Notes: generated by a model from the sequence alone, not told the origin. A stretch of 64,000 nt of DNA from Gloeotrichia echinulata CP02 (GCA_038087035.1 CP051187.1:2547001-2611000); one strand, 5' to 3'; numbered from the stretch's first letter, positions 51,161 to 60,461 are shown. A program made the numbers and translations.

Positions 51161-52663
51161 ATGCTGGATACACTTGATTTGAACCTTTCTTTAGATAAAC
51201 CAACCTATAAATCTGAAATTGACAGGTTGATGCTACAACTGCGGACGCTACAAAGTGCTTGTTGGCAAAAAAAATTACCTGTGATTGTCGTTTTGGAGGG
51301 CTGGGCTGCTTCTGGAAAGGGTGGGCTGGTAAAGCAAATGGTCGCGTACATTGATCCTCGTGGGTTTAAGGTATATCCCATCTGGGCGCCCACTGAACAA
51401 GAGCGTCAATATCCATTCCTGTGGAGGTTTTGGGAAAAACTACCCGCTCAAGGCGCCATCAGCATTTTTTACCACAGTTGGTATACTCATGTTTTAGAAG
51501 ACCGCCTGTTTAATCGCGTGGACAGTAGCCAAATTCCTACAGTAATGGCGCAGATTAACTCCTTTGAGCGCCAGATGGTAGATAATGGAGCTGCGATCGC
51601 CAAATTTTGGTTGCATCTAGACCGCAAAGAATTGAAAAGTCGCTTAAAAGACTATGCCAAAGATCCCCTAACTGCTTGGCGAGTACGGAAAGAAGATTGG
51701 CAACAAGAAAAACACTACGACCGCTACGCAACCTTAGCCGAAGAGATGCTGATTCAAACTAGCACAGGTAGCGCTCCCTGGACTTTAGTAGAGGGTAACT
51801 CAGAACGGTGGGCAAGGGTGAAAGTTCTTACCCAGTTGGCTGCAACCTTAACCACTGCCCTAGATCGATTGCAAATTCAGCTACCTAGCCCTATTTTACC
51901 AGCACAGAATCATTTAGAACCCACAGAGCCAGACTTACTCGCACAGATTGATTTGCGCCTCAGTCTATCGCCAGTAGATTATGAAGAACAATTAGCCGAG
52001 GAACAAGTACAACTGCGGGAGCTACAATTAAGCATCCACAAACATCAAATTCCTGTACTTGTCCTATTTGAAGGCTGGGATGCTGCAGGTAAAGGCGGAG
52101 CAATTAAGCGGCTTACCGATATTCTCGACCCGCGCAGTTACTTTGTCCATCCCTTTGCAGCACCCACAGATGAAGAAAAAGCCCATCATTACCTGTGGCG
52201 TTTTTGGCGACGAATACCCACCGCCGGCACCATTGGCATTTTTGACCGTTCCTGGTATGGGCGGGTATTAGTCGAGCGCGTCGAAGGATTTGCTTCCGAG
52301 ACAGAGTGGCGCAGAGCCTACCAAGAAATCAATGAATTTGAAGCCCAGTTAACCACTGCAGGTTACGTTTTAGTCAAATTCTGGCTAAATATTAGCCCAG
52401 AAGAACAACTCAAACGCTTTACTGAACGCCAAAATGACCCCTTTAAGCAGTATAAACTCACCGATGAAGACTGGCGCAATCGCGACAAATGGCCTTACTA
52501 CGAAGTAGCAGTCAATCAAGCAATTCAGCGCACCACCACCCCCACCGCTCCCTGGACAATCGTTGCTGCCAATGACAAATATTATGCCAGGGTGAAGGTA
52601 ATTGAAACTGTTGTTGATGCAATTCAAGCTGAATTAAAACGCCGCAAGAAAGCCAGCCATTAA
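51161..52663 (+). CDS. pap: Polyphosphate:AMP phosphotransferase, double PPK2 domain
   Basis: 500 residues with two PPK2 kinase domains in tandem. The first has Walker A EGWAASGKGGLVKQ; the second EGWDAAGKGGAIKR with the lid DRSWYGRVLVERVEGF and the conserved NEFE segment. In the first half the lid motif reads YHSWYTHVLEDR, so the two halves are not equivalent; in two-domain PPK2 proteins the C-terminal half is usually the active one. It phosphorylates AMP to ADP using polyphosphate. The PsiE-like phosphate-related gene is its convergent neighbour. Confidence 0.9.
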   Translation: MLDTLDLNLSLDKPTYKSEIDRLMLQLRTLQSACWQKKLPVIVVLEGWAASGKGGLVKQMVAYIDPRGFKVYPIWAPTEQERQYPFLWRFWEKLPAQGAISIFYHSWYTHVLEDRLFNRVDSSQIPTVMAQINSFERQMVDNGAAIAKFWLHLDRKELKSRLKDYAKDPLTAWRVRKEDWQQEKHYDRYATLAEEMLIQTSTGSAPWTLVEGNSERWARVKVLTQLAATLTTALDRLQIQLPSPILPAQNHLEPTEPDLLAQIDLRLSLSPVDYEEQLAEEQVQLRELQLSIHKHQIPVLVLFEGWDAAGKGGAIKRLTDILDPRSYFVHPFAAPTDEEKAHHYLWRFWRRIPTAGTIGIFDRSWYGRVLVERVEGFASETEWRRAYQEINEFEAQLTTAGYVLVKFWLNISPEEQLKRFTERQNDPFKQYKLTDEDWRNRDKWPYYEVAVNQAIQRTTTPTAPWTIVAANDKYYARVKVIETVVDAIQAELKRRKKASH

Positions 52664-52778
52664 ATGCGATCAATTCCATTGACTTGGATTACGAATCAAG
52701 CCCACAATATAGCGTTTATCGCCCTAGTTAGGTACACCTCCGGGGCACGGCATTGCCGTGCCCCTACAACGCGTGATA

Positions 52779-53282
52779 CTAATCTGAAGTTACGTAATTT
52801 TCAGTAACTAATTGCGTCTTGATTTCTCCTGTTTCATGGTTTGCATTTCTGGAATGTTCAAAAAAACGAGACATCCAAGGTAAAGCAATCAATATTCCCG
52901 CTAAAACTACTAGAAATACAGAGATTCCAAAAATTTGGTCACGTTCAATTTCTAGAACACCACGTAAAATTACCTCTCGCAAAGCCGAAACAATAGTAAT
53001 TTCCACTGCTGCGCCTACCGATATACTTTGTGCTTGTAGGTAGTCAATTAACAGGCGAAATAATTCTACAAGAATCAAAATAAACAGGATATCAGATGTG
53101 ACTTGCCGTAAATCTAAGGGACGCAAAAAAGAGGAGAACATGTCTACTAGGCGAATCAGCATCACACAGAATAAACCTAGGCACAGAGAAATGATAATGA
53201 AGTCTTGAAATGTCTCCAGTCTCCGTACAATTCTATCTCGCTGGAACCAATTATTTACCTCTGTAATCAGCCGTTTTGGCAT
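52779..53282 (-). CDS. PsiE-family membrane protein
   Basis: 167 residues from ATG 53282 (MPKRLITEVNNWFQ). Four hydrophobic segments are seen, beginning with FIIISLCLGLFCVMLIRLVD. The arrangement with the charged REVILRGVLEIERDQIFGIS segment is typical of phosphate-starvation-inducible PsiE proteins; the function is unknown. It lies next to a polyphosphate enzyme, which fits a phosphate context. A palindrome of the gcacggcattgccgtgc family lies between the two stops. Confidence 0.85.
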   Translation of the reverse strand: MPKRLITEVNNWFQRDRIVRRLETFQDFIIISLCLGLFCVMLIRLVDMFSSFLRPLDLRQVTSDILFILILVELFRLLIDYLQAQSISVGAAVEITIVSALREVILRGVLEIERDQIFGISVFLVVLAGILIALPWMSRFFEHSRNANHETGEIKTQLVTENYVTSD

Positions 53283-53427
53283 GGTAAGTCTCGACAATCT
53301 AGAATCGTTAATCTCTATGATAAGCAATGGGAAATTAAAAATTTGTAATTCCCAAACTTGATTTTGATGATTTATTGATAATTAGGATTTATTTACGTGT
53401 CATACCATTTCACCAAAACTCTGATAC

Positions 53428-54254
53428 GGTAGTAATGCATAGTAATGATATACTAAAAAAGTATCGTTAAATACAGGAACTATGAACTGCCCTAAATGCA
53501 ACTCAAAAAACATCGTCAAAAATGGACACACTCATTATGGTAAACAACGGTTCAAATGTCACAACTGTGAGCGACAATTTGTTGAAAGCCCAACCCGACA
53601 ACCAATCGATCTCTCAACACGTACCTTGATTGATAAACTTCTACTTGAACGGGTTTCATTAAGGGCGTAGGCGAAGCCCGTCGTAGACATCGCTCGTGTT
53701 ACTGGTGTTTCATTACGTTGGCTTCAATACTACGTAAATCAGAAATACTACCAAGTTCCCAAAACCGTAGAAGTAACTAAAAAAAAACCAGGTCGCTTAA
53801 TCATCCAAATTGATGAAATGTGGTCTTATGTGGGGTCAAAAGAGAATAAACAATGGATTTGGCTCGCAATTGACGCCACAACACGAGAAATTGTTGGAGT
53901 ATTTATTGGTGATCGTTCTAGTCAATCAGCAAAACAATTGTGGCGTTCGCGTAGCGGCGGCTTCCGCATCGCTTCCTCCCGTTTATCGTCAATGTGCCGT
54001 TTGTCACACAGATTTCTGGGAGGCTTATGAACAAGTCTTACCAAGCAAACGCCACTGTTCAGTTGGTAAAGATAGCGGTCATACAAGTTATATTGAACGA
54101 TTTAATAATACTTTGCGTCAAAGAGTTTCGCGGTTAGTTCGTAAAACATTATCGTTCTCAAAATCGATTGACAATCACATTGGGGCAATTTGGTATTTCA
54201 TTCATCATTATAACAACAATTTACGTGCTTAAATCATTACTATGCATCACTACC
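53428..54254 (+). mobile_element. IS1-family insertion sequence, 827 bp
   Basis: Inverted ends GGTAGTAATGCATAGTAATGA-like at the left and the inverse TCATTACTATGCATCACTACC-like at the right. It truncates the IS5-type transposase at 54255. No flanking target duplication is seen, because the other half of the target is gone. Confidence 0.88.
53482..54232 (+). pseudogene. IS1 transposase broken by two small repeat insertions
   Basis: N-terminal zinc finger MNCPKCNSKNIVKNG...CHNCERQF, then DEMWSYVGSKENKQWIW, and the C-terminal YIERFNNTLRQRVSRLVRKT are all present. A 21-bp block at 53666-53686 adds an in-frame TAG after ERVSLR; taking it out restores ERVSLRDIARVTG. A 22-bp block at 53944-53965 shifts the frame between SAKQLW and ASLPPVYRQCAV. 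Both blocks look like members of the small-repeat family seen elsewhere in the window. Confidence 0.92.
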
Positions 54255-54572
54255 TAGGATTGTAAGCCAGTAATTAAATGTATCATTGGCGGTTGATTCA
54301 CTGACTCCAAACTGTATGCCTAATAATTGAAACGTTGTCATATGTCTTAAATATGTCAACGTTAATAGAATTTGGTCTTCGTTAGATAACTTTACCTTCC
54401 GACCACCACCTTTATTTATAATTCTAACTTTCTTTTTTTCTATGTTTTGTTGCTTTTCGGTATCTAAGGCGATCGCCTGTTTTATTAGTTGCTCAAGTTG
54501 GTCATACTTTACACCTACTAACCGCTGTGTTTCTTGAGGGTTATTTTGAATATAACTTAACATGTCACTCAT
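54255..54572 (-). pseudogene. IS5-type transposase N-terminal fragment
   Basis: ATG 54572 starts MSDMLSYIQNNPQETQRLVG; a helix-turn-helix segment follows (NEDQILLTLTYLRHMTTFQL then GVSESTANDTFNYWLTIL). This is the N-terminal DNA-binding part of an IS5-type transposase. It is cut after LTILG by the IS1 right end, so the DDE catalytic domain is missing. Confidence 0.8.
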
Positions 54573-54606
54573 ATTTTTGTGGTAAAAAAGATGATTTTAT
54601 ACCCTT

Positions 54607-54972
54607 TTAGCACAGAATGGTTCTATTTTGGAGATGTCTATTCTGTAAGCTTAATGCTCCTCCAGCCAGTACCTGAAAAACGCGATCGCTATTTAATAAA
54701 CCTGACGCATCAATAGTTGCTTTCCCACCCACAGACCCAATATAAAGCACATTACTGCGACTTTTAATATCTAAATCTCCTGTCAAGGCTGCATTTTCAT
54801 TAATTCCATTTGATGTGAGGTTGTAAGTTGTTCCTCCAGTTAACTGGATTTCATAATCAGTAGTCGGATTCGCATTGGCAATTAAAATCGCATCCCGCAG
54901 AGATAAACCATTAGCAGCACTGCCATCATTTTGATCTGCTGTAGTATTGACTGTCAAAATAGTAGAAGCCAT
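54607..54972 (-). pseudogene. CSLREA-type surface protein, truncated by an IS
   Basis: ATG 54972 gives MASTILTVNTTADQNDGSA then GLSLRDAILIANANP, the CSLREA/beta-helix N-terminus of large cyanobacterial surface proteins. The frame ends abruptly after GGALSLQN with ten unrelated residues (RHLQNRTILC), where the IS5-type element begins. The intact protein would be several hundred residues longer. Confidence 0.78.
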
Positions 54973-55100
54973 CTTACTTTCCTTCCATTAAAAGTAGTAT
55001 TTGAGTTTTGACACTCCCCACGCATAAATGCGAGGGATTCCAGCGTCACTGACGTTCCTTGCTTTTGCAGGTCTTACGACCAATAGAAGTAGAGGGAACA

Positions 55101-55418
55101 TCACGAAAAAGCGTTACTTTGGGGTTGCCCACCCCTAGTGTTTACACGAACGCCAGTTGCCTCAAGTCGGGAAACCCGCCCACGGCACTGGCTCCTTAAA
55201 ATTACTTTGGCAGCATTCACATCGCGTTGTGCAACGTATCCGCAATGTGGGCAAGAATGAGTTCGAGTGCTGAGAGATTTTTGCACTCTAGCACCACAAT
55301 TAGAACATTCCTGGCTTGTGAAATGGGGAGGAACCGCAATGATTTCCCGTCCAAATTTTGCACCAAAGTATTCGAGCCACTGACGAAAATTGTACCAAGA
55401 AGCATCAGAAATAGTTTT
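55101..55418 (-). pseudogene. tnpB: 3' fragment of tnpB with right-end hairpin
   Basis: Minus-strand frame SDASWYNFRQWLEYFGAKFG, then SNCGARVQKSL...CPHCGYVAQRDVNAAKVILR and a stop: the zinc ribbon and last RuvC Asp of TnpB. The 3' part contains the gccag.../...ctggc hairpin at 55152-55196 that often belongs to the omega RNA. The right-end hairpin cacgcataaatgcgagggatt lies at 55020-55040. The upstream half of the gene has been lost at a small-repeat junction (55431-55470). Confidence 0.85.
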
Positions 55419-55426
55419 ATTTGGCG

Positions 55427-55472
55427 GTAAGCGTTCGCGAAGCGTCTCGTAGAGAAGCTATGCCGAAGGCTT
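55427..55472. repeat. Small dispersed repeat at an IS junction
   Basis: gcgttcgcgaagcgtctcgt-type sequence followed by ctatgccgaaggcttatcg. It lies exactly between the tnpB fragment and the IS630 transposase fragment. Confidence 0.75.
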
Positions 55473-55823
55473 ATCGCAATAAAGTTTTTGCGCTAGTTGA
55501 AGACTGTTGTATGTGCGTGGTTCTGTTTTGAGGCATTCTTCCAAAAATACTATGTCTTCTTCGGTGTATTTGGTTTTGCCCCCTCGACCCGATTTATCCC
55601 AAAGCCCTTCTAGACCAAGTTTTTGCCATTTGTGTAAAACATCCCTTACTGTTTGTGGACTCCAGTTAAAGTGAGCCGCTATTTTCTCGACATACCAACC
55701 ATGTGCGTTTAACCTGATTACCTCTGCTCGGTCTTTAACTTTCTGTGGTACGTCCGCAGTTCTAAGGTTTAATAGGGTTCCGTCTTGCTCACGAGTCAGA
55801 AACACCCTTAAACGAGCGCCCAT
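55458..55823 (-). pseudogene. IS630-type transposase N-terminal fragment
   Basis: 121 residues, MGARLRVFLTREQDGTLLNL onward, with two helix-turn-helix units (GWYVEKIAAHFNWSPQTVRD and YNSLQLAQKLYC), as at the start of IS630 transposases. The catalytic DDE half is missing; the frame ends in the small repeat. Region 55824-56021 has no gene. Confidence 0.8.
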
Positions 55824-56021
55824 ATCTTACATTACCTCGGTAGATGCATTTTCCGTATTTACTTATCTTTACATACTTTGGTTTTTTCACGCCGACTTAC
55901 TTATGTATAGACTCAGACTAGTGCTGAGTTATTTCTGAATCAGGCGAATTCTGCCAAAATAATAAAGATAGTAATTTTCGCGTCCATTCGGCTCATCCAC
56001 AATCGCAAATTTAAAATAGAT

Positions 56022-56441
56022 ATGGCTCCCTTACCCGACTATCGCCCTAAACAACTGTCTCTAGGTCCGCTGGAAGCAGAAATTTTACAGATCATCTGGC
56101 AACTTGGTTCGGCTACAGTTAAAGATGTACATGATCGCATTCTTGCTGACCCCAACCGGGAATTAGCTTATACTTCCGTAACCACCGTTCTACGTCGGCT
56201 CACGGACAAAGGATGGCTGGCCTGTGACAAAAAAGGACGGGCATTTTATTGGCGGCCAATGCTGACAAAGCAACAAGCAGAGGTGATTAAAGCACACGAG
56301 CAGTTGCAGCGATTTTTGGCAGTGGGGAACCCCGATGTGATCGCCGCCTTTGCAGATAGTCTAGATGAAGCAGCCAGCGACCAAATAGAAGCGATCGCCA
56401 AACGCATTCAAGCCGCACGCCAAGCTAGGGAGGAAAAATGA
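56022..56441 (+). CDS. petR: BlaI/CopY-family transcription factor, probable PetR
   Basis: 139 residues, winged-helix repressor: LGPLEAEILQIIWQLGSATV then YTSVTTVLRRLTDKGWL (recognition helix and wing). The stop overlaps the following protease gene by 4 bp (ATGA). In Synechocystis a BlaI-type PetR and BlaR-type PetP control the plastocyanin/cytochrome c6 switch: PetR represses petE, activates petJ, and is degraded with copper via PetP. petJ is also in this window. The gene name rests on the paired arrangement and is an inference. Confidence 0.85.
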   Translation: MAPLPDYRPKQLSLGPLEAEILQIIWQLGSATVKDVHDRILADPNRELAYTSVTTVLRRLTDKGWLACDKKGRAFYWRPMLTKQQAEVIKAHEQLQRFLAVGNPDVIAAFADSLDEAASDQIEAIAKRIQAARQAREEK

Positions 56442-57280
56442 TGCATCTGATAATGATTTTGACTGCTTTGAGCGTCGCTTGGTGGTTGAGAAGCACCTGG
56501 AATCCCCTCCCAGGTAGTTGGAGTCTGCGATGGGAGCGATCGCTGTTTTTGTTTCTCTTCCCTCCCTTGCTAATTTTCATGACCGCGATCGCCGTGCTAT
56601 GCATGGGACCACAAGGCAAAATGGGCGGGATGTACACAGGCGAAATCAGTTATCTGCTGGCATTAATTTTCTTGACAATTGTTGCTATTTTATGCGTTAA
56701 ACTTGTTTTTCAAGGGTCGCAAACTGTGAAAGCTGCCCGTAGCTTCCCTGTAGCCCATCTTGAAGGTGAACAAGTCCGCCTACTCAACACAGAAGCACTC
56801 TTCGCAGGTCTGATTGGTTTTTGGCAACCCGAACTAGTAGTTAGCCAAGGATTACTGCAAAATCTCTCACCAGAGCATTTAGAAAGCGTCTTAGCCCACG
56901 AAAAAGGGCATTACCATTTTAGGGACACATTTTGGTTTTTCTGGCTGGGTTGTGTGCGTTCCTGCACCGCCTGGTTGCCAAATACAGATGCCTTATGGGA
57001 AGAATTGTTAGTCTTGCGCGAACTCCGTGCAGATGGCTACGCCGCATCACAAATAGACCCCCTACTACTAGCAGAATCACTCCTGTTGGTAGTCAGTAGC
57101 ACGCCTGTATTATCCGAAATTTGCTGTGCCGCCCTAGGTTCGTCAGGGACAGACCGCTTAGAACAGAGAATCGAAGCCCTATTAGCGCCACCAGAGCCAA
57201 CCCCTGAGACTCAACCGCAGTCCTGGAATAGTTTCCTGTTGGCATTGTTACCTTTAATAACGGTGATATTTCATACTTGA
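56438..57280 (+). CDS. petP: BlaR-type membrane metalloprotease, probable PetP
   Basis: 280 residues, M48/M56-like protease with membrane helices at about 1-15, 35-55, 70-92 and near the C-terminus. The zinc site is SVLAHEKGHYH (HExxH) with the third ligand probably in LVLRELRADGYAA. It lacks the penicillin-sensor domain of BlaR1. It is translationally coupled to the BlaI-family gene. By analogy with Synechocystis PetP it would control PetR level in response to copper. Confidence 0.85.
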   Translation: MMHLIMILTALSVAWWLRSTWNPLPGSWSLRWERSLFLFLFPPLLIFMTAIAVLCMGPQGKMGGMYTGEISYLLALIFLTIVAILCVKLVFQGSQTVKAARSFPVAHLEGEQVRLLNTEALFAGLIGFWQPELVVSQGLLQNLSPEHLESVLAHEKGHYHFRDTFWFFWLGCVRSCTAWLPNTDALWEELLVLRELRADGYAASQIDPLLLAESLLLVVSSTPVLSEICCAALGSSGTDRLEQRIEALLAPPEPTPETQPQSWNSFLLALLPLITVIFHT

Positions 57281-57497
57281 ACAGGGGATTGGGGATTGGG
57301 GACTTGTACTGAGCTTGTCGTTGGCGTAGCCTCTGTCTACGACACGCACTCGCGTTCGTAGAGAAGTATTGGGGATTGGGGATTGGATTAATTTACTCAT
57401 TACTCATTACTCCTTACTCATTACTCCTTACTATTGGGGATTGGGGATTGGGTACGGCCTCCATGCACAAGGGGATGGATAAACCGCCGACTTCCAA
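57281..57497. repeat. Heptamer and small-repeat gap
   Basis: Contains runs of ggggattggggattgggga and cattactcattactcc heptamers around a small repeat (gagcttgtcgttggcgtagc ... cgacacgcactcgcgttcg). No gene. Confidence 0.75.
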
Positions 57498-58262
57498 TTA
57501 AGCAACCTCTGAAAATTGCCTTTCTGGTTTTGGTGATTCCAAAACTTGGGAATAGAAAAATCCTGCTAATGCACCGCCTAAAATTGGTGCTACCCAGAAT
57601 AGCCACAATTGTTGAAGCGCCCAACCACCAACAAAAATTGCAGGGCCAAGGCTGCGAGCAGGATTTACTGATGTATTAGTTACGGGAATACTAATTAAGT
57701 GAATCAGTGTTAATCCTAAACCAATTGCTATTGGCGCGAAACCTTGAGGCGCACGACGATCTGTCGCACCTAAAATAAGCACTAAAAAAAAGAAAGTTAG
57801 TAATAATTCAGTGACTAGACAAGCTAACAACGAATAACCACCAGGAGAATGTTCGGCAAAACCATTGGCTGCAAAACCGCTTTTTACAAGGTCAAATCCT
57901 GGTTTACCATTAGCAATTAAAGCCAGCATCCCAGCCCCGGCGATCGCCCCAAATACCTGAGAACCTATGTAAACAAAAAGCTCAGAAGTGGGAAACCGCT
58001 TTCCAGCCCATAAACCAATAGAAACTGCTGGGTTAAAGTGACCGCCTGAAATATGACCGACTGCATAAGCCATTGTCATTACTGTCAGACCAAATGCCAA
58101 AGATACACCTACTAACCCAATACCTAAAGGAAATGCTGTATTGGTACCCAGCTTTGCTCCATCCGCAGTAAATGCTGCAGCAATTACTGCACTACCACAA
58201 CCACCAAAAACCAGCCAAAACGTGCCGACGAATTCGGCGATACAACGCTTACTTAGTGACAT
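57498..58262 (-). CDS. aqpZ: Aquaporin Z
   Basis: Water channel of the cell membrane, 254 residues with six hydrophobic helices. Both NPA boxes are intact: GGHFNPAVSIGLW and TNTSVNPARSLGPA. The selectivity-filter Arg follows the second NPA, as in AqpZ, and the short loops favour water over glycerol. Alone, convergent with the petRP operon. Confidence 0.95.
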   Translation of the reverse strand: MSLSKRCIAEFVGTFWLVFGGCGSAVIAAAFTADGAKLGTNTAFPLGIGLVGVSLAFGLTVMTMAYAVGHISGGHFNPAVSIGLWAGKRFPTSELFVYIGSQVFGAIAGAGMLALIANGKPGFDLVKSGFAANGFAEHSPGGYSLLACLVTELLLTFFFLVLILGATDRRAPQGFAPIAIGLGLTLIHLISIPVTNTSVNPARSLGPAIFVGGWALQQLWLFWVAPILGGALAGFFYSQVLESPKPERQFSEVA

Positions 58263-58719
58263 TTTTATTTACTCTGACGAGAAAAAAATATGGATAAGCA
58301 GATATTATCAGTCCCCATTCTCTACTGTTAATTTGCTTAAATTTTCTTTATCTTAGGACTTACACATTGACGGAGGAGACTAAGTATGAATGTTTTGAAA
58401 AACCACATTTGTCTTAGGGGTTTAGCAATGCTAAACCCCAAAAGCGTGGGTCGATTTACCATCCAAGAATCATTCATCGAAGTTTGAAACGAGGTATTTT
58501 GGTAAATTCATACCATGATGAATTTGTAGAGTGTGTAAGTTCTATATATCTTTTACATATATATAATTTTGTACTCAGGACTTTAGTCATAAAAATCACA
58601 CAGGCTGAAGCCCTGATCAAAAACAAATAACTTGCTACCCAACAGCCTGAAAATTCAACAACCGTGCCACTATAGAGAGTAGAGCATCACATTGAGCAAG
58701 AGGAAGGCTAAAGAACTCT
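58263..58719. repeat. Gap with ggtttagcaatgctaaacc palindrome
   Basis: A ggacttacacattgac element with a ggtttagcaatgctaaacc palindrome at about 58418-58440, related to the one at 18840. The last 100 bp before the RNase Z gene should hold its promoter. No gene. Confidence 0.6.
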
Positions 58720-59697
58720 GTGCAGATAACATTTTTAGGGACAAGTTCCGGTGTACCCACGCGATCGCGCAATGTTTCGAGTGTAGCCCTGAGATTACCC
58801 CAACGGGCAGAACTATGGTTATTCGATTGTGGCGAAGGTACTCAGCATCAACTTTTAAGGAGTGATCTGAAAATTAGCCAACTATCCCGAATTTTTATCA
58901 CCCATATGCACGGCGACCACATCTTTGGTTTGATGGGTCTTCTTGCTAGTTGCGGCTTGGCTGGTAATGTGGAACGAGTTGATATCTATGGACCATCTGG
59001 ATTAAATGACTATATCCAGGCTGCCTTACGTTACTCCCATACACATTTTTCCTATCCTGTCAAGGTACATGCCATCCGTCCGGGAATAATTTATGAAGAT
59101 GATGAGTTCACTGTTAGCTGTGGTTATTTGCATCACCGAATTACAGCTTTTGGCTACCGCGTAGCCGAAAAAGACCGGACGGGACGCTTTGATGTGGAAA
59201 AAGCTAAGGCGTTAGAAATTCCCGCCGGTCGGGTTTATGGTCAACTCAAGCGTGGTGAAACCGTGACCCTGAGCGACGGAAGAGTCATTAATGGCCAAGA
59301 ATTGTGTGGACCGACAGAAATGGGACGCAAGATAGCCTATTGTACAGACACAGTTTTTTGTGAAGGCGCCGTACAGTTAGCCCAGGATGTGGATGTGTTA
59401 ATTCACGAAGCCACCTTTGCCCATCAAGATGCAGATATGGCTTTTCAGCGCTTGCATTCCACAAGTACAATGGCAGCGCAAACAGCTTTAGCCTCTGGGG
59501 CGCATCGGCTAATTATGACACATTTTAGTCCCCGCTACGCTCCGGGAAATTCCTTAGAGTTGAAGGATCTACTTCAGGAAGCCAGGGCTATTTTTCCCAA
59601 GACGGATATGGCTTATGATTTTATGATTTATGACGTACCCAGGCGGCGCGAGGTCGAGTTAACCATCGCGAATAGGGGGTTAAATCCCGTAAAGTGA
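58720..59697 (+). CDS. rnz: Ribonuclease Z
   Basis: tRNA 3'-end endonuclease, 325 residues starting at a GTG (58720) 13 bp after aggaagg. The metallo-beta-lactamase signature is ITHMHGDHIFGLMGL; the PxKxRN-related loop and the later metal ligands in CTDTVFCEGAV, LIHEATFAHQD and LIMTHFSPRY are present. Length fits the short RNase Z form. It matures tRNAs that lack encoded CCA. Frame is intact. Confidence 0.95.
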   Translation: MQITFLGTSSGVPTRSRNVSSVALRLPQRAELWLFDCGEGTQHQLLRSDLKISQLSRIFITHMHGDHIFGLMGLLASCGLAGNVERVDIYGPSGLNDYIQAALRYSHTHFSYPVKVHAIRPGIIYEDDEFTVSCGYLHHRITAFGYRVAEKDRTGRFDVEKAKALEIPAGRVYGQLKRGETVTLSDGRVINGQELCGPTEMGRKIAYCTDTVFCEGAVQLAQDVDVLIHEATFAHQDADMAFQRLHSTSTMAAQTALASGAHRLIMTHFSPRYAPGNSLELKDLLQEARAIFPKTDMAYDFMIYDVPRRREVELTIANRGLNPVK

Positions 59698-59782
59698 ATA
59701 ACTGAACATTTGTGGTCATAATTCACTCAAGACTGTAAGGATTCATATAGCACTTCCTATTCAGATGAGGTACAAAATTGTA

Positions 59783-59986
59783 TCACGCGATGTAGGGGCA
59801 CGGCACTGCCGTGCCCTTACCGATGTACCTCACTAGGGCGAGAAACGCTATAATTTTAACTGGTGTCAGTTTAAAATCATCAACATTGCGGGTAACTAAA
59901 GTTAATTTATGATGATATGCTGTTGCGGCAATCAGACTATCCATTACGGCTAATTTTTTACCCTTCAATTCTGATAGATAAGTCAT
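59783..59986 (-). pseudogene. vapC-like PIN toxin with internal deletion
   Basis: 67-residue frame that starts MTYLSELKGKKLAVMDSLIA then ATAYHHKLTLVTRNVDDFKL. This is the second half of a VapC PIN domain (acidic D of MDSLIA and TRNVDDF). The first about 60 residues with the catalytic LIDTN motif are absent. The tail FLALVRYIGKGTAVPCPYIA comes from a gcacggcactgccgtgc palindrome. It overlaps the antitoxin gene by 4 bp. Confidence 0.78.
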
Positions 59987-60204
59987 AGTTCAAAATTCCT
60001 GCCTGTGTCTCTATCACGTTCAAACAATAAGGCGATATCATCTTCTGCAGATTCGTCGTCTATAAAACGTAGTCGCTCAAACAAAGGCAGTTCTTTTTTT
60101 TGTTGCTGCAAGTAATTGGATAATATTTTAATGACTGCTTCCTGTGGATTTTCATAGTGACTGACTGCGATAATTTCATTAATTAGTTCATCATCTATTG
60201 TCAG
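59983..60204 (-). pseudogene. vapB-like antitoxin, main part, split by the IscB element
   Basis: Encodes LTIDDELINEIIAVSHYENP then QEAVIKILSNYLQQQKK, an antitoxin of the VapB type, ending NFEL. Its first seven codons (MTIITKH) are at 61841-61861, on the far side of the IscB element. Joining 61841 to 60204 gives an unbroken frame. In the present state, translation could start at an ATG inside the element end (60213), giving MGFLTIDDEL. Confidence 0.82.
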
Positions 60205-60461
60205 AAACCCCATGCCTAAAGGCAGGGGCTTGAAAAAGTCCCACATCTGACCAGTCTAAGTACCTCGCGTACTACGTTTAAGGCAAGAGTTTAAGACCTA
60301 CCAGGGGATGCGTAGCTAGTTCCCTGCTCTAGTACCGAACGATTAAACAGGCTTAAAAGGGTTAAACCAGTGTCGTTTGGATAGTTACCGACCTTAAACA
60401 TTGACGTTCGCGCAGCGTCTCCCCTTGGGAGAAGCTAACATTACCCGTAAGGAGGGACTTT
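60205..60461 (+). ncRNA. Putative omega RNA region of the IscB element
   Basis: IscB omega RNAs are made from the region between the left end and the gene, with the guide from the adjacent flank. This 257-bp region has several inverted segments (ctaagtacctcgcgtac, agggatgcgtagctagttccct-like). The guide would derive from vapB DNA ending ...ctattgtcag. A small repeat (gttcgcgcagcgtctcc, about 60405) lies near its 3' end. Exact RNA ends unknown. Confidence 0.6.
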
